DNA from: Opacimonas viscosa
GTDB lineage: Bacteria > Pseudomonadota > Gammaproteobacteria > Enterobacterales > Alteromonadaceae
DNA length: 64,000 bases
Direction: 5' to 3'
NCBI RefSeq assembly: GCF_024199005.1
Contig: NZ_JANATA010000013.1
Coordinates: 1-64,000, forward strand
Below, piece by piece: positions 1 to 8,401 of this stretch (position 1 is its first letter; every line of letters starts with the position of its first letter). Made by a program: the position numbers and the translations under genes. The notes beneath the pieces are model-generated. The model had not been told where the DNA came from, did not search any database, and was given only the letters and a program-made list of their open reading frames with translations.

Positions 1-46
1 CTTCAGCACATGTTTAATTTAAGCAGGGTGAGAACCGTAGGTTTGA

Positions 47-1807
47 CTATTTTGCCGAATTGATAGGGATGCGTACTGTGATTTTTGTGCCATTGTAAGA
101 TTCTATATGGAATGTTGCGCCGATAGTTTTCACGCGGTTTGCCATGCCAGAAAGTCCAAAACCACCTTTTGTCTCAGTGCTCTCAAGACCTACCCCGTCA
201 TCCATTATATACAACACAACTTCATCACTTAATACCGTTAAATTGACGATAAAGTTCTCTGCTTTGGAATACTTGATGGCGTTACTCACCGCTTCTTGAA
301 CAACTCTAAATAATACAAGTGAAATATTTTCATCCAGTAAAGCTTCACTTGGTCGATTGGAGGAATTGTCAGGCATGAGTAATGATTCGTTATCGGACAT
401 ACCTATTCCATCCACCACGCACATATATTTAATCTGTCTTAATTTTAGTTTTTCTGCAAAGTAGTCACTTCTCAGTGTTTTTACTAGGCCATTTTCCCGC
501 AATGTTTTGGGGTGTAGCCAATGTACAATTTCCTCTATGGAATGACTGATATGACTGATGAATCTACTTACTTTCTTGAACTGTGCTGGGTCTGCTGTCG
601 GGTTATTTTGCTCAAGCCAAGCTAATTGATGGTGTAATTCAGGTAAGTTACTCCCTACATGCTGCTGTAACTCATGGGTAAGGCGTTGACCTTGCGCCAT
701 ATCATTGGAGAGTAACTGCTGATTCAGTGATTTGATGTTTTCGGTAACTAATTTAAGCTCGTCATTTGAGTTGACCATTTCAATTTGACTATCTTGGATG
801 GATTTTTTGATTTTATCTAATTCATATATGAGTGGGTTGATCAAAAGTGCCACTAGATTAAAAGTCAGTAAAAACCATATCATTTGTGCAAAGGTAAAAT
901 CTGTATGCTGAATCAAACGATCATTCAACAGGGAATAACTGACAGTATGCCATGTGTTAACGTCGCCCAGACTAAGGTCGCTGTGTTTTACAGCTAAAAA
1001 AAGTGGAAAAGCTAAAACGACTAGATTAATAATAAGGACAAAGGTTGATAAGCCCCACCAACGAAATTTATAACAAAACCATAGGCTTGGGACGATCAGA
1101 AATGGTGCAAACAACGATATTAAATCTTTGCCAGTAATGAGCAATCCAAATGCAACCAGTGCAACAGAAAAGATGATTAGCGACGAAGTATTATGAATTT
1201 TCCATCTTGGATACACTTTATTCGTATAGAGCATCAGTCCCATAAAAAAAGTATTTGTAGCGATAAACAGCGCGCTGATATTAAACAAAGTCTGCAATAA
1301 TAGAACATCCTTGTTTTGCACTAGCGTAGTTGTTGCATAACCCTCTAGAGCCATTATCGTAAGTTGATATGTCAGCATAAAAACACTAGCGCTTAGTATG
1401 AGCAGATTGGTATGCGTTAATTGAAACATATCATATTTAAATATTACCCGTTTAACGCAATAAACCGTTACTAGCAAAATGATAAACAAGGAGCAGAATG
1501 TCACAACAATATTTTGCACGGGTCCATGAAAACTCAGGTGCAGTAGAACAAAGCACAATGTACTAGGTAAGATCCTCAAGCATAAGACGTTCTTGGCCAG
1601 CACAGTACTGAAAAGGAAGATGAAAGAAACGGTTACGGGGAAATAGAGCGGATCAACATGAAATAATATTTGGTCAAAACAGAAACCAACAGCAAGGACT
1701 ACTATTTGCCATCCCCACAGAGTGCATAGACTGACCTTAGAGAATTGCTCTGCGTCTATAGGGTTTAGACTTGGTTGATGTTGGGGTTTAAACAGGTAAC
1801 TGAACAT
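47..1807 (-). CDS. Membrane sensor histidine kinase-like protein with degenerate phospho-acceptor site
   Basis: A 586-residue protein with a long hydrophobic N-terminal half (about residues 25-345, many membrane helices, resembling MASE1-type sensor regions), a coiled-coil linker, a HisKA_3-like dimerisation region near 375-440 and a C-terminal HATPase domain. The ATP-binding boxes look intact: N box with QEAVSNAIKYS, G1 DDGVG and G2 GFGLSGM. The dimerisation helix reads HELQQHVGSN where NarL/LiaS-type kinases have E-L-H-D, so the usual phosphorylated His (residue 381) and the following Asp are both Gln. The adjacent kinase has an intact EIHD. The gene overlaps that kinase by 20 bp and is the third gene of the leftward operon. 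It may be a non-phosphorylatable partner or a modulator; the kinase fold is clear but the activity is inferred to be altered. Confidence 0.85.
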   Translation of the reverse strand: MFSYLFKPQHQPSLNPIDAEQFSKVSLCTLWGWQIVVLAVGFCFDQILFHVDPLYFPVTVSFIFLFSTVLAKNVLCLRILPSTLCFVLLHLSFHGPVQNIVVTFCSLFIILLVTVYCVKRVIFKYDMFQLTHTNLLILSASVFMLTYQLTIMALEGYATTTLVQNKDVLLLQTLFNISALFIATNTFFMGLMLYTNKVYPRWKIHNTSSLIIFSVALVAFGLLITGKDLISLFAPFLIVPSLWFCYKFRWWGLSTFVLIINLVVLAFPLFLAVKHSDLSLGDVNTWHTVSYSLLNDRLIQHTDFTFAQMIWFLLTFNLVALLINPLIYELDKIKKSIQDSQIEMVNSNDELKLVTENIKSLNQQLLSNDMAQGQRLTHELQQHVGSNLPELHHQLAWLEQNNPTADPAQFKKVSRFISHISHSIEEIVHWLHPKTLRENGLVKTLRSDYFAEKLKLRQIKYMCVVDGIGMSDNESLLMPDNSSNRPSEALLDENISLVLFRVVQEAVSNAIKYSKAENFIVNLTVLSDEVVLYIMDDGVGLESTETKGGFGLSGMANRVKTIGATFHIESYNGTKITVRIPINSAK

Positions 1808-3428
1808 GTAATTCTGCCCCGTTATGATTATTTTGTATTGACATGGAACCGCCCAAGGCCATCACATTATTTGCAATGCTTTTCAACCCCAAGCCATATT
1901 CTTCAGTTAAAATAGTCTTCGGATAGCCTACTCCGTCATCGCGAAAAGATAACTCAACGTAGGAATTTTGCATTGTGATAGTTAATTCACAGTTACTACA
2001 ACAGCTGTGTTGAAGGACATTATCTACGCATTCTTGAGTGGTTCTGAAAATAGCAATTTTAACTGCATCCGGGAGTGCATTGACAAAATCGGTAATCGTG
2101 GTTGTAAATGCAATGCCTTTGTCCTGTAAACGTACTGAGAAAAAATAGCCTTCTAAGGTATTTTGTAATCCTTGCTCATCAATAATACGAGGTCTCAACC
2201 AATGCATAAGTTGGTATGCGTTATCGTATACTTGATCCGTGATATCTCGCATTTTTTGTAGATATTTTAAGTCTTCATTCTGGAAGTTATGTTGTTTGTC
2301 TAGCAGCGAGATAGCGATGCGAAGCGCCGTGATGTTTTGCCCAATTTCATCATGTATTTCTTGGGATAGGTTTTTCTTTTCTTGTTCTTGGAAGGTGACA
2401 ATATCTGTGGCTAAACGTTGCATCTGTTCTTGCAAAGCAGACAGCTCTTGGTAAGTATTGGCTAATTTCGTTCTTTGGAGTTCCAGAGCACCTCTAGAAC
2501 GTTTATCTTCGATTTGTAAGCCGGCAGTAACCAAACCAATTAAAAAGTAGGTCACTATAAAGGGTTGAAAACCCACTAATGTTTCTGGTGCTGCATTCGT
2601 CAATAGCACTAACAGCACAATATTAATCCAGATCGCACAAAAAACACTGCCTAGCCAAGTGTATTTGTAGCCAAACCAAATGATAGGAAGGAACAATAAG
2701 AGCTTCATTATTTCCTGAGTTGTAGGGTGTAAGTGAAACATGGCAATCATCGCCACAGTCATCAATAACACATATTCTAGGATCACTCCTTTGGTAGGAT
2801 CTGATATTTTTATTTGATTATCGTTAAACCAACGCACAAGTAAATACACACAAACACCCATTAAAACACCCGGGTAAGCTGCTATGTTGTGTTGTAAGAA
2901 GATTGAAAATTCTTGCTCGGGAGTCGCTCTATCGTAAACAGATGTATTGGAAATAAAATAAAAACTGATATTTGTTAATCTGACTAACATACCCAAAAAC
3001 ACCAGAATAATAATCGACTTTAGAGTAAACAGATGTTTGTTTATATAGTATTTTCGAGCGTAAACGATGATGGGTAAAGTATGCAAGACCATACACATAG
3101 TTAAGAAAAAGTGTTTGAGATATTGATAATAAATGGACCCTTCAAAGCGCAGGGATAGACCACTACCAATACAGATTGCCAAAACGGCTATTGGCCAATA
3201 CCGATAGGGTAAAAACATAAAAATAATGAACTGGAAACCTAACGGAAAGTACCAAATGACGAAACCGGGCACAACGGTATAATTAAACGATAAGGTGAAA
3301 AACAAAAATTCACAGAGACAAACGAAACACAAGACAATAACATTGGCGAGAAATTTCTGGCTCATTGTCGCATTAGCAGAAAAAATGCGGGTCCAGTTGT
3401 GAGTGCTTGTTAAAACAGGTTCAGCCAT
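1788..3428 (-). CDS. Membrane sensor histidine kinase, NarL/LiaS type
   Basis: A 546-residue protein with about eight or more hydrophobic segments in residues 25-305 (MASE1-like, with a WP motif near residue 78), a coiled coil, a HisKA_3 helix carrying QEIHDEIGQN with the expected phospho-acceptor His359, and a HATPase domain with the N box QECVDNVLQHS, G1 DDGVG and G2 GLGLKSI. It would autophosphorylate in response to an unknown membrane or extracellular signal and pass phosphate to the LuxR-type regulator encoded 3 bp upstream in the same operon. It is a paralogue of the next gene and shares its layout through the membrane domain, linker and catalytic core. An internal start at the MSQKF methionine (about residue 22) is possible; no ribosome-binding site clearly decides. 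Confidence 0.9.
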   Translation of the reverse strand: MAEPVLTSTHNWTRIFSANATMSQKFLANVIVLCFVCLCEFLFFTLSFNYTVVPGFVIWYFPLGFQFIIFMFLPYRYWPIAVLAICIGSGLSLRFEGSIYYQYLKHFFLTMCMVLHTLPIIVYARKYYINKHLFTLKSIIILVFLGMLVRLTNISFYFISNTSVYDRATPEQEFSIFLQHNIAAYPGVLMGVCVYLLVRWFNDNQIKISDPTKGVILEYVLLMTVAMIAMFHLHPTTQEIMKLLLFLPIIWFGYKYTWLGSVFCAIWINIVLLVLLTNAAPETLVGFQPFIVTYFLIGLVTAGLQIEDKRSRGALELQRTKLANTYQELSALQEQMQRLATDIVTFQEQEKKNLSQEIHDEIGQNITALRIAISLLDKQHNFQNEDLKYLQKMRDITDQVYDNAYQLMHWLRPRIIDEQGLQNTLEGYFFSVRLQDKGIAFTTTITDFVNALPDAVKIAIFRTTQECVDNVLQHSCCSNCELTITMQNSYVELSFRDDGVGYPKTILTEEYGLGLKSIANNVMALGGSMSIQNNHNGAELHVQLPV

Positions 3429-3431
3429 AGC

Positions 3432-4067
3432 TTAGAGTTCATCTTGCTCGATTAATCCGTACTTTAAAGCAAATTTAGTTAATTGAAACTGATTAGAGAA
3501 TGCAAATTTGTTTAGGATATTGCGGCGATGCACATGCACTGTTTTGGATGCTATTGTTAATTCCTGAGCTATTTTTTTAGGCTCTTGCCCTAATGCTAAA
3601 TATTTAAATACTTCTTTTTCACGGGATGTTAAGGCTAAGTATTCATTGTATTCATCACTTGTCGTGGTATGTTCTTGTACACTAGGACTGAAATACTCCC
3701 CCCCAATGCTAATAATATTCAGTGCTTTTACTAGTGTTTCGGAAGCATCGCGTTTTGAAATGAACCCGTTTATTTTGTGTGATTTTGCGGTCAATACATA
3801 ATGTGGATTTTCATACATACTCAAAATGATAACCATAAGGTTCGAGTGTTGCTCTTTCATATCACAAGCGTACTGCAAGCCACTTTCGCCTCCTAATGAA
3901 ATATCACATACTAAAATATCGACGTTGGCATAGTCAGCGGCTGCCATGGCTTCTTCTGCACTGTTATATGAACCAATTACCTGAAAGTTATCTTCGCTTT
4001 CTATTAATTGCTGAAAGCCTTCTCTCACCAATTCATGGTCATCAATTAAAACAATGCGTTTTGCCAT
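3432..4067 (-). CDS. Response regulator, NarL/LuxR (FixJ) family
   Basis: A 211-residue two-domain regulator. The N-terminal receiver domain has the acidic pair in LIDDHE, the phospho-acceptor Asp in LVCDISLGG and the conserved Lys in ISKRD. The C-terminal LuxR-type helix-turn-helix has LTSREKEVFKYLALG and KTVHVHRRNILNK. The start was placed at the ATG at 4067 because GGAGG lies just upstream; an ATG 24 bp further out has no such site. It is the first gene of a leftward operon with two membrane kinases and is transcribed away from the exporter genes at 4261-7644. The nested palindrome at 4110-4158 upstream is a natural candidate binding site. Family assignment is secure; the target genes are inferred from position. 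Confidence 0.93.
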   Translation of the reverse strand: MAKRIVLIDDHELVREGFQQLIESEDNFQVIGSYNSAEEAMAAADYANVDILVCDISLGGESGLQYACDMKEQHSNLMVIILSMYENPHYVLTAKSHKINGFISKRDASETLVKALNIISIGGEYFSPSVQEHTTTSDEYNEYLALTSREKEVFKYLALGQEPKKIAQELTIASKTVHVHRRNILNKFAFSNQFQLTKFALKYGLIEQDEL

Positions 4068-4109
4068 AGTGCCTCCAAAGTAAAAATTCATTGTAAGGCT
4101 ATTTCTTTT

Positions 4110-4158
4110 TTTTTCACTAAATATCGTCTAAGAAAATTTCTTAGATAAAAGTGAAAAA
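4110..4158. promoter_or_regulatory. Nested palindrome in divergent promoter region, candidate operator
   Basis: An inner perfect inverted repeat TCTAAGAAAATTTCTTAGA (4127-4145, 9-bp arms, one central base) lies inside an outer perfect pair, TTTTTCACT at 4110-4118 and AGTGAAAAA at 4150-4158. It sits between the divergent regulator/kinase operon and the exporter operon. Two-fold symmetry is what a dimeric LuxR-family regulator would recognise. Binding by the neighbouring regulator is inference. Confidence 0.5.
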
Positions 4159-4221
4159 TTAGGTATTTAGAACAGAATTTTAGTCCTTAGTAATAGTTGA
4201 ATTAGCAAAAACACTTTTTTC

Positions 4222-4256
4222 TATCCAGTCTGATATGTATCTTAAATAACTGGATA
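4222..4256. repeat. Inverted repeat just upstream of the fusion-protein gene
   Basis: TATCCAGT (4222-4229) and ACTGGATA (4249-4256) form a perfect 8-bp inverted repeat with a 19-nt loop, ending 4 bp before the ATG at 4261. In RNA it would place a hairpin over the ribosome-binding region, and no clear Shine-Dalgarno is visible. It could equally be a second operator. Confidence 0.35.
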
Positions 4257-4260
4257 TGTT

Positions 4261-5487
4261 ATGCGCTTATTTCGCCAAGAAGCGGTTATGGGTTCGTCTA
4301 ATCACTTCGCCCCTATAGTGATATTTAACAGCAAACAATTTTTGCATTTGTTTTTTGCTACACTTGCACTATTTGTATTATTAGTGGGGTTTATTCTCAC
4401 CCAAAATTATGCACAAAAGATCGCATTGAATGGGCGTTTGTCAGCTCATGAAGTCGACAGTGTTCTGTATGCAGATAAGCCCGGTTATGTGGCGGATATT
4501 CATTACGAGATTGGTGATGAAGTCGCAGAGGGAGCAACGATCCTCACTTATGTTCCTCAGCAAGCTTTTAGTAATAAGTCAGTGACGTATATTGAGATGC
4601 TTCATAATGAGCAACAGATCACGTCAATTACCCATCTTGAAGCGCAATTGAACACACAAATTACAGCCCAATCCGAAAGTGTCAGAGGCCAACATGTGTT
4701 AGTGGATAAACAACTTCAAACCCTCGCCAAACAGATACAACACTACCGTGACCAAGTACAACAATTACATACTTTTCACACTGAGGTGACTGATTTAGTC
4801 AAGCAAGGGGTACTGCCTAAAACGCATCTTTTAGACAGTGCGCAAAATCTACTACAGATGAAGCAGTTACTCGCAGACAAACAAGTGCAAATAGATACTT
4901 TGGCGCTGCAAAAAGCACAAATAACGGCTAATCAACAACTATATCTAAACCAAACTAGTCAGACTCTGGAGCAGTATAAAAATGATAAATTACGATTAAG
5001 TGCAACGAATCTAGGGCTGCAAAAGCAGCAACTTATTGCGGTCAAAGCAACGCGTCAAGGCTATGTGGCGGCGCTGCCCAAACGCCCTTCTGAACATTTC
5101 ACCCCGATGACCATGCTGACTGTGATCAAACCATTAGAACAGCATATTTTTGTGAATTTGTATTTGCCACATAGTCAAAAAGGCAAAGTCCTCCTGGGCA
5201 CCAATGTGAACTTAGAATTATTGAGTTTTACGCGCAATCAATTTGGGTTTATCCGCGGGAAAGTGGTTGATATTCATCAAAACAGTCAAGCAAATCCAAA
5301 TGGATTAAATTTCGATACGATTGTGGTTAGGCTTCCTCAACAATTACCCCAGTCCTTTCGTCAGGCCACATTACAAACAGGCATGTTGGTGGAAGGCAAC
5401 GTCTTACTCAAAGAGCAACCTATTTGGCGTTGGTGCTTCCAGTTCGTCACACAGCTTTTTAATAATGAACTAAATGCTGAGCTATAG
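4261..5487 (+). CDS. HlyD-family membrane fusion protein (periplasmic adaptor of an ABC exporter)
   Basis: A 408-residue protein with a short cytoplasmic N-terminus, one membrane helix near residues 28-50 (LFFATLALFVLLVGFIL), a biotinyl-lipoyl-like half motif with ADKPGYVADIHYEIGDEV, a long Gln-rich coiled coil (about 115-255) and a C-terminal beta-barrel region. It would bridge an inner-membrane ABC exporter to an outer-membrane TolC-type channel. The ABC exporter gene starts 9 bp downstream, so the two are cotranscribed. No TolC homologue is present in the window. The start is uncertain: an internal ATG nine codons later (MGSSN) is an alternative. The substrate is not visible from sequence. 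Confidence 0.88.
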   Translation: MRLFRQEAVMGSSNHFAPIVIFNSKQFLHLFFATLALFVLLVGFILTQNYAQKIALNGRLSAHEVDSVLYADKPGYVADIHYEIGDEVAEGATILTYVPQQAFSNKSVTYIEMLHNEQQITSITHLEAQLNTQITAQSESVRGQHVLVDKQLQTLAKQIQHYRDQVQQLHTFHTEVTDLVKQGVLPKTHLLDSAQNLLQMKQLLADKQVQIDTLALQKAQITANQQLYLNQTSQTLEQYKNDKLRLSATNLGLQKQQLIAVKATRQGYVAALPKRPSEHFTPMTMLTVIKPLEQHIFVNLYLPHSQKGKVLLGTNVNLELLSFTRNQFGFIRGKVVDIHQNSQANPNGLNFDTIVVRLPQQLPQSFRQATLQTGMLVEGNVLLKEQPIWRWCFQFVTQLFNNELNAEL

Positions 5488-5496
5488 GAGGAAGGT

Positions 5497-7644
5497 ATGT
5501 CTTTACTGAGTTTTCAATATCTCAACTTTTCTTTTCGTCGCAGTGTACCTTTGATCCTGCAAAGCGAAATATCTGAGTGCGGACCGGTTTGTGTTGCTAT
5601 GCTGGCTGGGTATTTCGGCAAGCATATTGATTTAGCCGGATTAAGAGTCACTTGTCAGCGCTTGGGGTTTTCACCACAGGGGAATAACTTATCTGAATTA
5701 ATAACCTTAGCGAATGAGCTTCAGCTAAATGGCACCGCATTAAAAGGCGAGGTACATGAACTCCTTGATGTGCGCTTACCGTGTATTTTGCATTGGCAAC
5801 TGCAACACTTCGTTGTTTTAACCAAAATTACTCGTAGAAATAATCAGTATGAATATCATATTAACGACCCAGCCGAAGGTGAAGTCGTCGTTAATGCACA
5901 GGATTTTAGTGCCGCATTTACGGGTATTGTTTTAACCTTAGCCAAGCAGGATACATTTCAGACCACTGCAGCTCCTAAAAAAATCAGTTTCCGTGGTTTA
6001 TTTGGTCATTGTTCAGGATTAACAAAACAATTTGCGATTATTCTGACGCTCTCATTTATTCTTCAGTTACTAAGCTTAGCTATTCCATTGTATACCCAAA
6101 TTATCTTTGACGAGGTATTTGCATTGAATGCGAGTGCGTTGCTCAATAGCTTGGCCATCGGGTTTACGGGTTTAGTGATTTTCCAAGTTGCCATCAGTGC
6201 GTTGAGGGAGTGGTCTTTAGTCAAGTTACAAAGCATCTTGGGAATTCAGTTGGCACATAATGTCTTTGCTCATCTGCTCAAACTACCTTATCAATATTTT
6301 AGTAAACGTCATATCGGTGATATTCAATCGCGTTTTGGCTCTATCCAAAGCATTCAAGAACGTATGACAAGTGGACTTTTGGCTACGCTTATTGATGGCA
6401 TCATGGCATTTTTTTTGATCATATTGATGTTTTTGTATGCTTGGGAGTTAGCTTTGTGTGTGGTGGTCGCTGTACTGATTTACAGTGGTATAAAGTGGGT
6501 ATGTTTTTACAAAGTCCAAAAACACCAGTTAGTGTTGATTAAGCATGATGCGAGTTTACAAACCCATTTTTTAGAAACCTTACGGCATATCAAAACATTT
6601 ACTCTGTTCAATCTACAAAAACGGCGAGAACAAACTTGGTTGGTGCAGCAATCACATGTTGTAAACAGTGGGATAAAAGTGGCGTTATGGCACTTAGTGC
6701 TGAATCATTTGCAACAAATTATCTTTGGTTTAGTGAATATTGGAGTGCTGTACTTAGGCGCGAAGGAAGTCTTGCAACAAGGTTTGTCTATGGGGATGTT
6801 AATTGCTTTTATGGCTTATAAAAACCAATGTACGCAACGTTTGACTGGATTAGTCGATCAACTTTTTCAGTTCAAATTATTACATCTGCATATGGACCGA
6901 GTCGCGGATATTGCACTAGCTGAGGTAGATAGCCCAGTCGTTCCCCAAGGCAGTGGTGAATTGGCTAAAATAAGACAAGAATCACCAAAACGGCAATTAG
7001 AGTTAGTGAATGTCAGCTTCGCTTATCCTGGTCAACCTCCGATATTGGAAAATATTAATTTACAGGTTGATATGGGAGATTCAGTGGTTATTACTGGGGA
7101 GTCAGGTTCTGGTAAAACGACCTTATTGCATATTATGCTCGGTTTATTAAAGCCAACGACTGGCGAGGTCAGGTACAACGGTCATAATATTCATCAAATG
7201 GGGATCCGTGACTATCGCCAGCATATCGCTGCGGTGTTACAAGGTGAACATTTATTAAATGGCAATGTGTTAGAAAATATTACTATGTTTGCTGAACAGC
7301 CCAACTTGCAGAAGTGTGGTAAAGCACTAGAACAAGCTCATATGGTTGAGGCACTACAGAGTTTACCTTTGGGTTTGTATACCCTCGTGGGTGGCTTAGG
7401 GAATATTTTCTCAGGCGGTCAAATACAAAGGTTATTATTGGCTCGAGCGCTGTATAAAGAACCTAACATCTTATTCCTCGATGAGGCGACGAGCCACTTG
7501 GACAGTCGTACTGAGCAACAAATCAGTAGCGTGATTGCTAATCTGACGTTGACTCGGATTTGTATTGCGCATCGCAGTGAGACGATTGCCCAATTCTCTA
7601 GGAAACTATGTCTAAAAGATGGTAATTTGAACCACATGGTTTAA
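5497..7644 (+). CDS. Peptidase-containing ABC transporter (C39 bacteriocin/peptide exporter)
   Basis: A 715-residue exporter of the CvaB/LagD/RaxB type, starting after a strong AGGAGG site. The N-terminal C39 cysteine-protease domain (about 15-145) has the QSEISECGPVCVAM motif with catalytic Cys, the HW..QHFVVL histidine motif and Asp in NDPAEG. An ABC membrane domain follows (about 170-450) with several hydrophobic helices. The nucleotide-binding domain has Walker A GESGSGKTT, signature FSGGQIQRLLLARAL, Walker B ILFLDEA and the H-loop IAHRS. Such proteins cleave double-glycine leader peptides and export the mature peptide. With the upstream fusion protein it forms a type I secretion pair. 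No double-glycine precursor gene was recognised in the window, so the cargo is probably encoded elsewhere or is very short. Confidence 0.93.
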   Translation: MSLLSFQYLNFSFRRSVPLILQSEISECGPVCVAMLAGYFGKHIDLAGLRVTCQRLGFSPQGNNLSELITLANELQLNGTALKGEVHELLDVRLPCILHWQLQHFVVLTKITRRNNQYEYHINDPAEGEVVVNAQDFSAAFTGIVLTLAKQDTFQTTAAPKKISFRGLFGHCSGLTKQFAIILTLSFILQLLSLAIPLYTQIIFDEVFALNASALLNSLAIGFTGLVIFQVAISALREWSLVKLQSILGIQLAHNVFAHLLKLPYQYFSKRHIGDIQSRFGSIQSIQERMTSGLLATLIDGIMAFFLIILMFLYAWELALCVVVAVLIYSGIKWVCFYKVQKHQLVLIKHDASLQTHFLETLRHIKTFTLFNLQKRREQTWLVQQSHVVNSGIKVALWHLVLNHLQQIIFGLVNIGVLYLGAKEVLQQGLSMGMLIAFMAYKNQCTQRLTGLVDQLFQFKLLHLHMDRVADIALAEVDSPVVPQGSGELAKIRQESPKRQLELVNVSFAYPGQPPILENINLQVDMGDSVVITGESGSGKTTLLHIMLGLLKPTTGEVRYNGHNIHQMGIRDYRQHIAAVLQGEHLLNGNVLENITMFAEQPNLQKCGKALEQAHMVEALQSLPLGLYTLVGGLGNIFSGGQIQRLLLARALYKEPNILFLDEATSHLDSRTEQQISSVIANLTLTRICIAHRSETIAQFSRKLCLKDGNLNHMV

Positions 7645-7690
7645 AATTAGGCAGTCAGTATAAAAATATCAAAGATATTGCAATTATGCC

Positions 7691-7719
7691 TTGACACTTT
7701 GGGCGCTAACTTTTACTAT
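7691..7719 (+). promoter_or_regulatory. Sigma-70 promoter of the tRNA operon
   Basis: TTGACA at 7691-7696, a 17-bp spacer and TACTAT at 7714-7719, followed by a GC-rich discriminator (GCGCTCC). This architecture is typical of growth-rate and stringently controlled stable-RNA promoters. The first tRNA begins about 34 bp downstream. Confidence 0.75.
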
Positions 7720-7752
7720 GCGCTCCGCTTTGAACGGCAGTGAAAATACAGT

Positions 7753-7829
7753 GGTGGGCGTAGCTCAGTTGGTAGAGCCCCGGATTGTGATTCCGGTTGT
7801 CGTGGGTTCAAATCCCATCGTCCACCCCA
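7753..7829 (+). tRNA. hisR: tRNA-His (GTG)
   Basis: A cloverleaf with D-loop TAGCTCAGTTGGTAGAGC, anticodon loop ATTGTGATT (anticodon GTG), T-arm GTGGGTTCAAATCCCA and an encoded CCA. The extra 5' G (G-1) typical of tRNA-His is encoded, opposite discriminator C. First gene of the three-tRNA operon. Confidence 0.97.
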
Positions 7830-7882
7830 TTTTTCATGTGCAAACGCTGTATACAAAGTGTCGAAGAGATTCTTCTAAAGAT

Positions 7883-7967
7883 GCGGGAGTGGTGGAATTG
7901 GTAGACACGCTGGATTTAGGTTCCAGTGCTTCACGGCGTGAGAGTTCAAGTCTCTCCTTCCGCACCA
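7883..7967 (+). tRNA. leuT: tRNA-Leu (TAG)
   Basis: An 85-nt class II tRNA with a long variable arm (TGCTTCACGGCG), acceptor GCGGGAG pairing with CTTCCGC, anticodon stem CTGGA/TCCAG around loop TTTAGGT (anticodon TAG), T-arm GAGTTCAAGTCTC and an encoded CCA. Its position between tRNA-His and tRNA-Pro matches leuT of enterobacteria, although the E. coli gene may carry a different anticodon. Confidence 0.96.
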
Positions 7968-7978
7968 ATATATAAGAT

Positions 7979-8055
7979 CGGTGAGTGGCGCAGCTTGGTA
8001 GCGCACTTGGTTTGGGTCCAAGGGGTCGTAGGTTCAAATCCTATCTCACCGACCA
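7979..8055 (+). tRNA. proM: tRNA-Pro (TGG)
   Basis: Acceptor CGGTGAG pairs with CTCACCG, anticodon stem CTTGG/CCAAG encloses loop TTTGGGT (anticodon TGG), T-arm TAGGTTCAAATCCTA, encoded CCA. It closely resembles E. coli proM. Last tRNA of the operon. No clear factor-independent terminator follows. Confidence 0.96.
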
Positions 8056-8401
8056 TCTTATACATTCAAAATATTTTTCTTATTTACAAAACTTCTTTAT
8101 TAAATACATCTTCTTAGACCTTCATTCAAAATATTTCCAAAAGTCATTTTAAATCACGATGCTAGTGCCTATATAATTCTCATTTTTGGAATGCATTATG
8201 TGGTCAATGCAATACTGCTGATGACTCAGTCTAAATCAACATGCGCTTAGTCTGACCTTAGAAAGAAATTCCTTAATTTGAAGACTGTACTATTTATCCC
8301 GCTAACTGTATAATGCGCCGTCTTTTATTATGGTTCAGAATCTTTAGATTCTATTAAAACCGCATTAACCGCGCAAAAAAGCGCACAGTTGAGGTAGAAT
8401 A
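8056..8401. other. Intergenic region between tRNA-Pro and tig
   Basis: 346 bp without a supported gene. A 14-bp direct repeat CATTCAAAATATTT occurs at 8063-8076 and 8123-8136. The right end holds the likely tig promoter: -10 TATAAT at 8309-8314 followed by GCGCCG. A poor -35 (TGTACT, 8286-8291) lies 17 bp upstream of it. The rest is AT-rich with no other structure seen. Confidence 0.5.
8286..8314 (+). promoter_or_regulatory. Likely sigma-70 promoter of tig
   Basis: A perfect -10 box TATAAT at 8309-8314 with a weak -35 at 8286-8291 (TGTACT) and 17-bp spacing, about 88 bp upstream of the tig start. Supported mainly by the -10 match and position. Confidence 0.5.

Noticed and set aside
7665-7679. 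Terminator after the exporter gene (AATATC/GATATT)
   Set aside because: Only six A-T-rich pairs with no T run; too weak to call.
7691-7975. 94-codon open frame across the tRNA genes
   Set aside because: It runs through tRNA-His and tRNA-Leu, which fully explain the sequence.
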